NCBI GenBank assembly: GCA_937902315.1
Contig: CALGUG010000059.1
Span: 372,001 to 436,000 of the forward strand
Direction: 5' to 3'
DNA length: 64,000 nt
Origin: an uncultured Chloroflexales bacterium
GTDB taxonomy: Bacteria > Chloroflexota > Chloroflexia > Chloroflexales > Chloroflexaceae
The translations under genes were made by a program, and so were the position numbers. The notes below the pieces were generated by a model. It made no database searches, was not told the origin of the DNA, and was given only the letters and a program-made list of their open reading frames with translations. Position 1 is the first letter of the stretch, and the number at the start of each line of letters is the position of its first letter. Of this stretch, positions 8,658 through 17,424 are shown one piece after another.

Positions 8658-8975
8658 ATCACTTCAGCGCACTGGCGGCGAAGTCTCTCGCTTCCATTCG
8701 TTGCTTGGCGCGTCCGCCTGCGGCTACCAACATCCCGCCCGCCACAAGAGTGGGCTAGCAGCATGTGAGGCGCATCCGCCTAAAATTGGGGAAAGTGTAG
8801 TGAGAGATTTCCTTCAATCGCGCCCAATCTCTCTCAACAAAAAGAGTGAAGTTCTACTCTGCCGAAGGCCAAAAACAAAAGGAATTCAGGGAAAGAGTTG
8901 TATGAACTTTCGCACGACAGCGCGAAAGTTCATACAACAAAAATAGTGAGGTTCCACTCTGCCGAAGGCCAAAAA
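8658..8975. repeat. Core-repeat element plus palindrome flanked by 35-bp direct repeats
   Basis: The gap 8487-9004 has no supported gene. It contains a core repeat (8708-8735) with its arm ACTTCAGCGCACTGGCGGCG at 8661-8680. A near-identical 35-bp direct repeat at 8841-8875 and 8941-8975 (common part CTCTGCCGAAGGCC) brackets a perfect 17-bp palindrome, GTTGTATGAACTTTCGC at 8897-8913 and its complement at 8922-8938 with loop ACGACAGC. Confidence 0.8.
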
Positions 8976-9004
8976 GCAGTGCCATCACGGGCGTGGGCAG
9001 CAAG

Positions 9005-9718
9005 CTAAATCGTTGCACCCAAGTAGGCCTCTTGGATGCGCGGGCTGTTGAGCAGATCGCTGGCCGTGCCCTCGATCACGATGTGGCCGTTTTGAATGAC
9101 ATAGCCGCGATGAGCGATCTGCAGGGCCTGATTGGCGCTCTGCTCGACCATAAAGATTGTGATGCCTTCGCTTTTGTTGATGGTGTGAATCAGTTCGAGC
9201 ACACGATCGACCCAGAGCGGCGAGAGGCCCATGGTCGGCTCGTCCATACAGATCAGCTTGGGCCGCACCATCAGGGCGCGCGCCATCGCCAGCATCTGCT
9301 GTTCGCCGCCCGAGAGCGTACCGCCCTTTTGGTTGAGGCGTTCGCGCAGACGCGGGAAGAAGCTCAGAACGCGCTCGAAATCTTCGGCCACGTTTTTGTG
9401 ATCGGAGCGACTGTAGGCGCCCATCAAGATATTCTCTTGAACCGTCATACCCGGAAAGATGCGGCGGGCTTCGGGCACCGAGCCGACGCCCCGTTTGATG
9501 ATCTGATGGGTCGGCAGGCCGGTGATCTCGCTATCGTTGAAGAAGACATGGCCAGCTTTGGGCTTGACCAAGCCTAAAATGACCTTCATCGTGGTCGATT
9601 TGCCGCTTGCATTGCCGCCCAACAGACAGACGATCTCGCCCGGATTGACGTAGAGATTGATTCCGAAGTGAACTTGGGCTGGCCCATAAAAGGTGTCGAT
9701 GTTTTGTAGTCGTAACAT
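9005..9718 (-). CDS. livF: Branched-chain amino-acid ABC transporter, ATPase LivF
   Basis: One of the two ATPases driving high-affinity uptake of branched-chain amino acids or related amides. Walker A 'GGNASGKST' (GxxASGKS where GANGAGKT is more usual), signature 'LSGGEQQM', Walker B 'LICMDEP', H-loop 'FMVEQ'. The ATG at 9718 is chosen ('MLRLQNIDTFYGPAQ'); a TTG 24 nt upstream is the alternative. 237 residues is normal for LivF. Last gene of livK-livHM-livG-livF; it starts 32 nt after livG ends. Confidence 0.93.
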   Translation of the reverse strand: MLRLQNIDTFYGPAQVHFGINLYVNPGEIVCLLGGNASGKSTTMKVILGLVKPKAGHVFFNDSEITGLPTHQIIKRGVGSVPEARRIFPGMTVQENILMGAYSRSDHKNVAEDFERVLSFFPRLRERLNQKGGTLSGGEQQMLAMARALMVRPKLICMDEPTMGLSPLWVDRVLELIHTINKSEGITIFMVEQSANQALQIAHRGYVIQNGHIVIEGTASDLLNSPRIQEAYLGATI

Positions 9719-9750
9719 AGCTATTGTTAGCGCGTGCCACAACGGGCTGG

Positions 9751-10611
9751 CTAGACGCGCACTTGCAGATCTTCTTCAAGCTCTGATTCGGGCCGACTCG
9801 TTTGGCTGCTATGCCCAAGGTAGGCTTCGATCACGCGCGGGTCGTGGCGCACATCTTCGGGCAGGCCGTGGGCGATCACATGGCCTTCGTCCATCACAAT
9901 CACGCGATCCGAGAGTTGCATCACCAACGAGAGCTTATGCTCGATCAGCAGAATGGTGATACCTTGGTTTTTTAGCAGCCTGATCAGTTCGAGCATCTCG
10001 GCGGTCTCGGTCGGGTTCATGCCTGCGGTTGGCTCGTCTAAGAGCAGCAGCTTAGGGCGCGAAGCGAGCGCGCGGGCGATCTCGGTGCGGCGGCGGTTGG
10101 CGTAAGAGAGGCTGTAGGTTGGCTGATCGGCGCGCGGGATCAGGCGATCGTTAAAGAGCGCGAGGATCTCGAAGGCTTCGGCGCGCAGAGCTTCCTCCTC
10201 CTCTTGAACGCGTTTGGGCCGCAGCAGGGCAAGCAGGGTTTCGCCCAGGGCGCCAAGCAAGGGGAAGGGGATGCGGGGTCGTACGGCGCTTAGGCGGCTG
10301 TGGGCACCCACCAGCACATTATCGAGCACGCTGAGGTTGCCGAACACGCGCCCGTGTTGGAAGGTGCGGGCCATACCGCGCCCAACCAGCAGCTCAGGGC
10401 CGAGATTGGTGATATCTTCCCCATTGAAGATGATCTGGCCGCTGTCGACCTGATCGAAGCGAGTGATCAAATTGAAGAGGGTGGTTTTGCCCGCGCCGTT
10501 AGGGCCGATCACACTGATCAGCTCTCCTTCTTCAAGCGAGAACGAAACATCGTTTACGGCGGTTAAGCCGCCAAACGAGCGAGTGAGATTTTTGACTTCA
10601 AGCAGCGACAT
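9751..10611 (-). CDS. livG: Branched-chain amino-acid ABC transporter, ATPase LivG
   Basis: Partner ATPase of LivF. Walker A 'GPNGAGKTTLFN', LivG-type 'ARTFQHGRVFGNLSVLDNVLVG', signature 'LSYANRRRTEIARALA' (the canonical SYGxQRR is altered to SYANRRR), Walker B 'LLLLDEPTAGMNP', and 'IEHKLSLVM'. At 286 residues it carries an acidic C-terminal tail beyond the usual end. It starts 9 nt after the fused permease ends, so the genes are translationally close. Confidence 0.93.
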   Translation of the reverse strand: MSLLEVKNLTRSFGGLTAVNDVSFSLEEGELISVIGPNGAGKTTLFNLITRFDQVDSGQIIFNGEDITNLGPELLVGRGMARTFQHGRVFGNLSVLDNVLVGAHSRLSAVRPRIPFPLLGALGETLLALLRPKRVQEEEEALRAEAFEILALFNDRLIPRADQPTYSLSYANRRRTEIARALASRPKLLLLDEPTAGMNPTETAEMLELIRLLKNQGITILLIEHKLSLVMQLSDRVIVMDEGHVIAHGLPEDVRHDPRVIEAYLGHSSQTSRPESELEEDLQVRV

Positions 10612-10620
10612 GTTGACCCC

Positions 10621-12456
10621 CTAGACTGTGCCTAACAACCCTTGGGGCCGCCAACGCACAAATAGAACGAGCAGCAGGCCATAGAGCAACATTCGGTAGA
10701 CGATAAAACTTTCGCCCAAAACGTCGCGCAATAGCTCAGGGATGACGATCAGCAGGCCCGCTCCGAGGATCGAGCCGATAATATTGCCACGCCCGCCCAG
10801 AATCACCATTGTGAGCGCCAAAACCGAGATGGTGTTGTTAAAGGTTTCGTTGTTGATGTAGGTATAACTGTGGGTCAGAATCACTCCGGCGATGCCCGCG
10901 ATAAAGCCGCTGGCAGCGAAGGCGATGCCTTTGTAGCGGTTGAGGTTGATGCCATACGCTTGTGCAGCCACCTCGTCTTCGCGGATGGCGCGCAGGGTGC
11001 GACCGATATGCGAGCGCACCAGTTGCCATTGCAAGAGCGCTAGGCCGAGCAGCAAGACTAGCGAGAGCCAGTAGAGCGAGCGATTGCTATAGAACTCGAA
11101 GCCGAACAGACTGGGCGGCGGAATATTCATCAGACCGACCGGGCCGCCGGTGAGACTCTCCCAGTTCAAAATCGTGAGGCTGACGATCTCGCCGATGCCG
11201 ATGGTGGCGATCGAAACATAGTGGCCGCGCAGCCGGAAGGCAGGCATGACCAGCAGCATGCCCAAGATGGCCGTGACACAAGCCGCTAGTAGCAGCGCAA
11301 GCGCGAAAGGCAGGCCGAGGCGCAGGCTGAGCAAGGCCGAGGTGTAGCCGCCGATTGCTAACAGACCAGCGTGCCCGATCGACATCAGACCAGCCGTGCC
11401 AGCCACCAGCGTCAGGCTGAGGGCCAGAATACCGTAGAGCAGCGCAGTGGTAAAGACGCTGAGCCAATAGTTGTTGGATATTATGGGCAGCAGGAATGCC
11501 AAGACGCTTACGCCGATCAGAACGGAGCGCGGGATCTGAACTGGTTTGCTGCTGGCGATGAAAGTCCCGGTCATCGGCTCGGGCGGCAGTTGGCGGCCTT
11601 TGCTAAAGATGCCGTTCGGTTTGAGCACCAAGACCACTAAGAGGATCACAAAGGCGAACAGGTTGCGGTAGCTGCTGCCCAAAAGCGCCACGCCGTAGCT
11701 CTCGATCAGGCCCAACAGCAGGCTGCCGATAATTGCGCCGGGCACATTGCCCAAGCCGCCGATCAAGCCTGCCGCAAAGCCCTTCAGACCCGCTTGGAAG
11801 CCCATAGTTGGTGTGAGCACGTTGAAGTACATCGCCACCAACATGCCGCTTAGACCGCCTAGGGCTGAGGCGATCGCGAAGGTGACTTGGTTGACCCGAT
11901 TAACATCGACGCCCATCTGTTGGGCGGCATCGCGGTCTTGAGCGGTGGCGCGTATGGCCCAGCCCATGCGTGTGTAGCGCAGAAAGACGTAGAGCAGCGC
12001 TCCGCTGATCAAGCTGACCGAGGCGATCAAAATATCGAGCACGCCGATGCTGGTCGCGCCCAGCGAGAAGCGTTTGGTGCTGATCAAGGGCGGCAAAGCC
12101 AGCGGCTGGGGCGAGAAGATGATTTGGGCCAGTTGGTCGAGGATGAAGCTGATGCCGATCGTAGCCAGCAAGGGCGCGATGCGGGCGCTGTTTTGTAACG
12201 GGCGCAGACCGACTCGCTCGATCAGCATGCCCAAGAGGGCGCAGAAGAGCATTACGACCAGAAAGGTCAAAAAGAGCGGGAAGCCGAAATAGGTCACGCA
12301 GGTCCAACCGACATAGGCGCCCGCCATATAGACTGAGCCATGGGCGAAGTTGATCAGGTTGGCTGTGCCGAAGATCAGCGCCAAGCCAACCGCCATAAGG
12401 GCATAGATATTACCAATGACCAGACCGTTGATCGTTTGATCAAAAAAGATATTCAT
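10621..12456 (-). CDS. Fused LivH-LivM branched-chain amino-acid ABC permease
   Basis: A single 611-residue protein joins two permeases normally encoded by separate genes. Residues 1-290 are LivH-like ('TINGLVIGNIYALMAVGLALIFGTANLINFAHG', then 'GLGNVPGAIIGSLLLGLIESYG'); from about 320 to the end it is LivM-like ('GTAGLMSIGHAGLLAIGGYTSALL', 'AIREDEVAAQAYGIN', 'GGRGNIIGSILGA'). I expect about 16-18 membrane helices. The start at 12456 is chosen because an AGAGA site lies about 5 nt upstream; a TTG at 12480 is the alternative. The sequence reads continuously with no frameshift, so the fusion appears genuine. Fusions of this type are known in some bacteria, and the two halves would fill both membrane positions of the transporter. 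Confidence 0.92.
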   Translation of the reverse strand: MNIFFDQTINGLVIGNIYALMAVGLALIFGTANLINFAHGSVYMAGAYVGWTCVTYFGFPLFLTFLVVMLFCALLGMLIERVGLRPLQNSARIAPLLATIGISFILDQLAQIIFSPQPLALPPLISTKRFSLGATSIGVLDILIASVSLISGALLYVFLRYTRMGWAIRATAQDRDAAQQMGVDVNRVNQVTFAIASALGGLSGMLVAMYFNVLTPTMGFQAGLKGFAAGLIGGLGNVPGAIIGSLLLGLIESYGVALLGSSYRNLFAFVILLVVLVLKPNGIFSKGRQLPPEPMTGTFIASSKPVQIPRSVLIGVSVLAFLLPIISNNYWLSVFTTALLYGILALSLTLVAGTAGLMSIGHAGLLAIGGYTSALLSLRLGLPFALALLLAACVTAILGMLLVMPAFRLRGHYVSIATIGIGEIVSLTILNWESLTGGPVGLMNIPPPSLFGFEFYSNRSLYWLSLVLLLGLALLQWQLVRSHIGRTLRAIREDEVAAQAYGINLNRYKGIAFAASGFIAGIAGVILTHSYTYINNETFNNTISVLALTMVILGGRGNIIGSILGAGLLIVIPELLRDVLGESFIVYRMLLYGLLLVLFVRWRPQGLLGTV

Positions 12457-12550
12457 GCGATTCTCTGTATGGTCTGACAAATCGAGCGACTAGAAGCAGA
12501 CCGAAGCGAGGAGAATGGAGAGCGTAGTTTACAGTCTGCTAGACAGGCGA

Positions 12551-12581
12551 CTCTCCTGCAAGCGTTTGCGTTGCAGGAGAG
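12551..12581 (-). promoter_or_regulatory. Intercistronic hairpin between livK and livHM
   Basis: Perfect 11-bp inverted repeat CTCTCCTGCAA/TTGCAGGAGAG with a 9-nt loop. There is no T-run on the minus strand, so it is more likely an mRNA-stabilising or attenuating stem. Such stems keep the binding-protein message more abundant than the downstream permease and ATPase messages. Confidence 0.65.
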
Positions 12582-12615
12582 CACAAGAGAAACCCTAGCT
12601 GTGGACTAAAACGGC

Positions 12616-13791
12616 TTAGTTTGAAGCGCTCGAAGCGGGCAGGCTGCCATCCCAGACTTCAAAGTTGCCGTTGTGAATGACCAAGCGTACATCGACCGGC
12701 TCTTGGACGCGGCGTGTTTCGGTGTTGAAGGTGACTTTACCATACACCACGCTCGGCACGTCCTTAACGGTTTCTAGGCCCTTCTTGACGCCTTCGCGGG
12801 TAGCGCCACCTTTTTCGATCGCTGCGGCGATCAAAATCATGGTGTCGTAGGCGTGAGCGGCGAAGTAGTCGGACTCTTCGTTGTATTTCTCACGGAACTT
12901 TTTAAGGTATTCCTGAACCTCGGGGCGTGGATCAGTGGGTGCAAAGTTGGAAGAGAGGTAGACGCCCTCAACTGCATCGCCGCCTAGTTCGATGAACTTG
13001 GGCGAGTAGTTTGAGCCATTAGCCACGATCGGCAGATGGATATCTTGGGCACGGATCTGTTGGGCTAAGAGTGCGCCATCGCCGTAGTAGGAGATGAAAA
13101 CGATGCCGTCGGGGTTGGAGTTTTTGATGTTGGTGATGGCCGAGCGGAAGTCTTTTTCTTCAGGGAGATAGGCTTCCACAGCGCTGATTTCGATACCTAG
13201 CTCTTGGGCACGTTGGGCGAAGAGATCATAGGTGGTTTTGCCCCAGTCAGTGTTGAGTCGGAAGACGCCGATCTTTTTGAGGCCGAGCGCGTGGACATAA
13301 TCGGCGTGCAACGGGGCCGAATCGTCTTGGGTCAGCGAGTTGCTCCACATATAGTCGCCGCCTTTGGTGAAGTCGGGGTGCGAGTTGGTGAAGCCGAACT
13401 GAACCAAGCCAGCGCGCTGGTAGATCGGTGAGGCAGCCATTGAGGCTGGGCTTGCGAAGTCGCCTAGCTCAACAATGATCTTTTCGTTGGCGACAAACTT
13501 GTTGGCGACCACCACTGCCTGTTTGGGGTCGGCTTGGGTATCTTCAAAGATATACTCGAGCTTGCGGCCGTTGATACCTTTGCTATTGATCTCGTCGAGC
13601 GCGAGGTCAAAGCCTTTTTTCCACTGTTCGCCGTATTGAGCATTTGTACCAGTTAACGGGCCGGAGACGCCGATTACAATCGGCTCGTTGCTTGATTGGG
13701 CACTATTTGAGCCGCAACTGCTTAGCATAATGATAAGCAGTGCGAGTAGCGCTACAACACCCACGGAACGAGAAGCACGGTGCAATTTCAT
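12616..13791 (-). CDS. livK: Branched-chain amino-acid ABC transporter, substrate-binding lipoprotein
   Basis: 391 residues with a lipoprotein signal peptide ending in lipobox LSSC (C26), then the Peripla_BP_6 fold: 'PIVIGVSGPLTGTNAQYGEQWKKGFDLALDEINSKGINGRKLEYIFEDTQADPKQAV'. Binds the substrate outside the membrane and delivers it to the fused LivHM permease. Similar proteins bind Leu/Ile/Val, amides or urea; the sequence does not settle which. A canonical promoter lies 60 nt upstream and a hairpin separates it from livHM. Confidence 0.93.
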   Translation of the reverse strand: MKLHRASRSVGVVALLALLIIMLSSCGSNSAQSSNEPIVIGVSGPLTGTNAQYGEQWKKGFDLALDEINSKGINGRKLEYIFEDTQADPKQAVVVANKFVANEKIIVELGDFASPASMAASPIYQRAGLVQFGFTNSHPDFTKGGDYMWSNSLTQDDSAPLHADYVHALGLKKIGVFRLNTDWGKTTYDLFAQRAQELGIEISAVEAYLPEEKDFRSAITNIKNSNPDGIVFISYYGDGALLAQQIRAQDIHLPIVANGSNYSPKFIELGGDAVEGVYLSSNFAPTDPRPEVQEYLKKFREKYNEESDYFAAHAYDTMILIAAAIEKGGATREGVKKGLETVKDVPSVVYGKVTFNTETRRVQEPVDVRLVIHNGNFEVWDGSLPASSASN

Positions 13792-13851
13792 CCTTCTTCC
13801 CCTCTCCTGACGGCCTGTAAATTAAAAAGTTAATCAACTTACTTGTTAAGT

Positions 13852-13880
13852 ATAGTATGATTTTTGCTTTATTTTGTCAA
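13852..13880 (-). promoter_or_regulatory. Sigma-70-type promoter of the liv operon
   Basis: On the minus strand TTGACA (13875-13880) is followed by exactly 17 nt and TACTAT (13852-13857). This is the best promoter for livK-livHM-livG-livF. Confidence 0.85.
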
Positions 13881-13959
13881 GAAAGATTTTATTCTGCTTA
13901 TATTTGCTGTATCTCAACGCATTCCGTTCGTTTCATTTTTGGGGGGCGCTTCGTTACGG

Positions 13960-14085
13960 GTAGCTAGAAGCCCCTTTTGGTGGGCGGCATGTTGATAGCC
14001 GTAGGCGGACGCGCCAAGGACCGAATGGAAGCGAGGGACCACGCCGCTAGCGCTTGGAAGTCTGCAACTGGAGGCGGCACAAGCT
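13960..14085 (+). repeat. Core-repeat element in the gap 13792-14182
   Basis: A core repeat at 13987-14014 (GTTGATAGCCGTAGGCGGAC...) followed by the usual tail CGAATGGAAGCGAGGGACC and CGCCGCTAGCGCTTGG. The rest of the gap is AT-rich DNA upstream of the liv promoter. No gene is supported; the small frame across the repeat is not coding. Confidence 0.8.
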
Positions 14086-14182
14086 GCCAAACACTGGCAG
14101 AAAGCAGCAGAGAAAGTGCCTATAGAGGTGGGTTTTTGGTGAGATTATGGGATGATTCTAATGGATTGGGACTTGATGCGAA

Positions 14183-14947
14183 TTAGTGGGCTGGGGAGAC
14201 TTTTGCGCGCAGACGAGCAGCGAGACGGCCCAAGCGGATCACGATCACGTCGGCGATCAGGTAGCAGGCGAAGGCCCCGACCGGTGGATTGAGGGTGTGC
14301 AGCAGGCCCCAAGGGTTGGGCCACCAGTACCAGCAGCCGAAGGCGGTGCCGAGCAGCTCGATATAGAGCACCAAGACGCCCATGACCAAGTAAAAGAGCT
14401 TGCCGCGTTTACGCCACATCACCAAGCCGAAGAGCATGGCGAACAGGGCGCTGAGCGAGTCGCCGAGCGCTAGCCACGCGCCGCCGATCAGAGCGAGGTG
14501 GAAGGCTAGCAAAGCCCAACGAAGCAGATTGGTGCGGGCGATCACCTTGGGCAGATCGCAGATAATCATTCCAACAGCAAAGAGGATGGCGTGTCCGAAG
14601 GGTACATAGAGCGGGATGCCACCATCGGCGTAGCTGTAGAGCCCGAAAAGGAGGCTGAAGATCGCTTCGCCGATGGCAGAGAAGGGCACAAAAATCAAGG
14701 TGCTGCGGCGCTGTTCGGCATTGAGGTGTGGCAGAAGCGCCAGTAAAAAGAGCGGAGCTAGCAGATTGCTCAGCCACTGGCTCGGCATGCCGATCTGACG
14801 CAACCAGAGCGAGTCGCTCCAGAGCACCAGCGCGGTTAAGGGCGCGAAGCCGATCAGTATCCACGAGCGCGGTAGAGACCAGCGCTTGACGATCGCTGCG
14901 ATTGCGAGAGCGGGCGCTGTTGTTGGCTGAGAACGGCTCTCTTGCAT
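14183..14947 (-). CDS. Integral membrane protein of unknown function
   Basis: 254 residues, mostly hydrophobic, with about seven to eight predicted membrane helices (for example 'WILIGFAPLTALVLW', 'LLAPLFLLALLPHL', 'ALLAFHLALIGGAWLAL', 'LFYLVMGVLVLYIELLGTAFG'). A polar-aromatic motif 'YADGGIPLYVPFGHAILF' and 'FGCWYWWPNPWGLLHTLNPPVGAFACY' could be functional. I do not recognise the family. It follows the M20 peptidase by 3 nt and is likely co-transcribed with it, which suggests a shared peptide or amino-acid context, but that is inference only. Confidence 0.8.
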   Translation of the reverse strand: MQESRSQPTTAPALAIAAIVKRWSLPRSWILIGFAPLTALVLWSDSLWLRQIGMPSQWLSNLLAPLFLLALLPHLNAEQRRSTLIFVPFSAIGEAIFSLLFGLYSYADGGIPLYVPFGHAILFAVGMIICDLPKVIARTNLLRWALLAFHLALIGGAWLALGDSLSALFAMLFGLVMWRKRGKLFYLVMGVLVLYIELLGTAFGCWYWWPNPWGLLHTLNPPVGAFACYLIADVIVIRLGRLAARLRAKVSPAH

Positions 14948-14950
14948 CGG

Positions 14951-16114
14951 CTAGGCCTGCTGTTCCGCCCAACGCCCGATCAAGAGCGCGAGCAGGGCGG
15001 TGCGAGGCACGATACTGGCCAGATCGATAAATTCGCGTGGGCTGTGGTCGAGGCCACCGACCGGGCCGAGGCCATCGAGCACGGGCAGGCCGGCTCCGGC
15101 CAAAAGATTGGCGTAAGAGACGCCGCCAGTGGCCGCATCGTTGATCGAGAAGCCGAGTTCGTTGGCGCAGCTTTTGGCAAGCGTGACCAGCGTTTCGATG
15201 GCTGGTGTGCGAGCCATAGGCGGGTAGTTCCAGCCGCCGCTGACGGTGGTGACTGCGCCGGGCACGTAGGGAGTGGCTGCAATGGACCGAATGGCTGCTT
15301 CCACAGGCTGCATATCTTCGGGACGAGTGATGCGCACATCGACCTGCGCATAAGCTGAATCGGGAACGGCGTTGGAGACGGTGCCGCCTTTGACCACGCC
15401 CACATTAACGGTCAGGCCCGGACGGGTACCGTTGAGGGCTTGAAGCGCAACGGTTTGGTGAGCCAGCGCTAAAATGGCGTGAATGCCTTTTTCGGGTTCG
15501 ACACCTGCGTGGGCCGAGCGGCCTTGAACCGACAGGCCGAAGTTGGCGCTGCCTTTGCGCGCGCTGACGATATCGCCGTTTTCGCGGCCCGCTTCGAGCA
15601 CCAAGGCGATGTCGTGGTCGGCGGCAAGCTTGCGCAGCAGCGCGCCCGACGAGCGGGCATCGGTCTCTTCGTCGCCGCCACAAACGATACTGATCTTCTC
15701 GAAGGGCAGCCAGCCCAGCTCTTCGAGAGCGGCGGCGGCATAGAAGCCCGAGAGCAGACCGCTCTTGTTGTCGGCGCAGGCTGGGCCTACCAGTTTGTCG
15801 CCCTCTTGACGGAAGGGTCGTTCGGCCACCACGCCGACTGGATAGACCGTGTCGAGGTGGGCGACCAGCATAATGCGGCCTTTGCCTTTGCCGCGCACAG
15901 TCGCCACAAAACTATCGCCTACCAGCTCATCGGGCCACTCCTCGATCTGCCAGCCGCGGGCGCGACACCATGCGCGCGCGATCTGGCCGACTTCATCGAC
16001 ACCGGGTTTGTAATTGGTCGGGCAGTCGATCGAACAGAGCTTCAGCAGTTCTTCGAGATAGGCATCGAGGCGTTGATCGAGCCAAGCCTCTAATGCCCCA
16101 ATATCAACGGTCAT
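14951..16114 (-). CDS. M20-family metallopeptidase (carboxypeptidase G2 / ArgE-DapE type)
   Basis: 387 residues; a cytoplasmic dizinc exopeptidase or amidohydrolase. Visible metal and catalytic residues: H86-L-D88 in 'HLDTV', D115 in 'CADNKSG', catalytic E149-E150 in 'GGDEETD', and the dimerisation domain 'VQGRSAHAGVEPEKG' in the middle. The order resembles glutamate carboxypeptidases. The ATG at 16114 is chosen because AAGGA lies 9 nt upstream; a GTG at 16120 is too close. It lies downstream of the liv importer on the same strand, so it may release amino acids from acylated or peptide forms. The exact substrate is unknown. Confidence 0.92.
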   Translation of the reverse strand: MTVDIGALEAWLDQRLDAYLEELLKLCSIDCPTNYKPGVDEVGQIARAWCRARGWQIEEWPDELVGDSFVATVRGKGKGRIMLVAHLDTVYPVGVVAERPFRQEGDKLVGPACADNKSGLLSGFYAAAALEELGWLPFEKISIVCGGDEETDARSSGALLRKLAADHDIALVLEAGRENGDIVSARKGSANFGLSVQGRSAHAGVEPEKGIHAILALAHQTVALQALNGTRPGLTVNVGVVKGGTVSNAVPDSAYAQVDVRITRPEDMQPVEAAIRSIAATPYVPGAVTTVSGGWNYPPMARTPAIETLVTLAKSCANELGFSINDAATGGVSYANLLAGAGLPVLDGLGPVGGLDHSPREFIDLASIVPRTALLALLIGRWAEQQA

Positions 16115-16132
16115 GTCCACATTCCTTAAGTT

Positions 16133-17170
16133 TTACAGCCCTAACATGTGCTGAAGCTGTGTAAAGATTTCTGATACATTCAAAGGATCGCCAAAGAAGA
16201 TCAGCAGACTGATACAGACCACAATCGCTAAGACAGCAGCGATAACACGGATCACCCAAGCCGGAATGGTTTTGGGGGGAGCTACGCCGCCCAAGTCTTT
16301 TAAGGGCTGGTTGTGTTCGGTATAGTGCAGACGGCGATATTCGTCGACAGCTTGCTTGGAGTCTTGGCCGAGATAGGCTGCATAACGGCTGACAAAGTTC
16401 TCGGTCAACATCGGGCCCGGCAGCAGGGTAAACTTCTCTTCCTCGATCGCTTGCAGGTAGTACATGCGAATGTTGAGATCGTTTTCGGCCTGTACCAAGC
16501 TGATACGTCGCTGTTGACGGATGGTGTAGAGCCGTTTGCCAAGCGGCATGTCGGCGGTGACCTCGGGTATAGACGGCGAGTCTTGAATCTCTCGCGCCTC
16601 TTTGAGCATATATTCATCGTCATAGGGCATGACGACGGTTTCGTTGACCGCTGCGGCCGCTTGGCGTTCGCGCGGCGTATTGGTTGTAAGCTTGGTTTCG
16701 ACCAGCTCGCTGTGCAGTTTTACTTTGATCGGCAGATCTGCCAAACGCCCCGCTGGTGTTCCTGGAGTAGTCTCGGTGGCATCGGCGGCATCGTTTGAAG
16801 CAGCGAGCCTAGCCTTCTGGCGCAGGTGCAAGCGCACCCGTGCGAGCAACTCTTCGGAGCGGAATGGTTTGGTGATATAGTCGATCGCGCCTGCGTCGAG
16901 GCCGCGAACGACGTCTTCTTCCAGACCATGCTGGCTCAAAATAATGACATGTGCTTTAGAGGCGATGCGCTGAAGCAAGGCCCATCCGGCATTGCGTTCG
17001 ATGGCGACTTCGAGTAAGACCAAATCGGGCGACTCTTCGTTGAGCAAGGTCTCGCCATACGCATGGTCGCTCGCTTTAAGCACACGGTAACCCGCTTCAA
17101 CAAGCAGATCGTTGAGCCGTGCTAACACGGCGGCATCATCATCTATAAGCAGCAGCGTGGCTTGCGTCAA
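16133..17170 (-). CDS. Receiver domain fused to RodZ-like HTH and C-terminal membrane anchor, phospho-acceptor Asp replaced by Glu
   Basis: 345 residues from a TTG start (AAGG-like site upstream). Residues 1-115 are a CheY-like receiver with acidic pocket D10-D12, S79 and K101 ('DYITKPF'), but the phospho-acceptor position in 'PDLVLLEV' is E54; the codon is GAA. A charged linker (120-205) leads to a HTH_25/RodZ-type domain (about 208-275, 'PLGKRLYTIRQQRRISLVQAENDLNIRMYYLQAIEEEKF'), then 'LTENFVSRYAAYLGQD', a single membrane helix (about 304-326) and a short C-terminal tail. RodZ links MreB to the membrane; here the receiver precedes it. Glu may mimic the phosphorylated state. Divergent from mnmG. 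Confidence 0.85.
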   Translation of the reverse strand: MTQATLLLIDDDAAVLARLNDLLVEAGYRVLKASDHAYGETLLNEESPDLVLLEVAIERNAGWALLQRIASKAHVIILSQHGLEEDVVRGLDAGAIDYITKPFRSEELLARVRLHLRQKARLAASNDAADATETTPGTPAGRLADLPIKVKLHSELVETKLTTNTPRERQAAAAVNETVVMPYDDEYMLKEAREIQDSPSIPEVTADMPLGKRLYTIRQQRRISLVQAENDLNIRMYYLQAIEEEKFTLLPGPMLTENFVSRYAAYLGQDSKQAVDEYRRLHYTEHNQPLKDLGGVAPPKTIPAWVIRVIAAVLAIVVCISLLIFFGDPLNVSEIFTQLQHMLGL

Positions 17171-17424
17171 AGCTCTGCCTTTCTGTATGAAATCATAGCC
17201 AGTACTGTTTACATTCGTCGCAAGATCTCATGCATTATAACATGGCGAAGCATTTCGAATCGCTTCTGGATTTTGCGCATAAATCGATGTGATATGGTAC
17301 CATGCTTTTGCGATACGATGATAACGTGTGAACGATCGATGTTCAAGATAGACAGAGTGCGAAATAGCGTCTTGTAAAGCCTTATTTCAAGTAACACCCT
17401 CCCGCTCTGCCATACACCAAAAAT

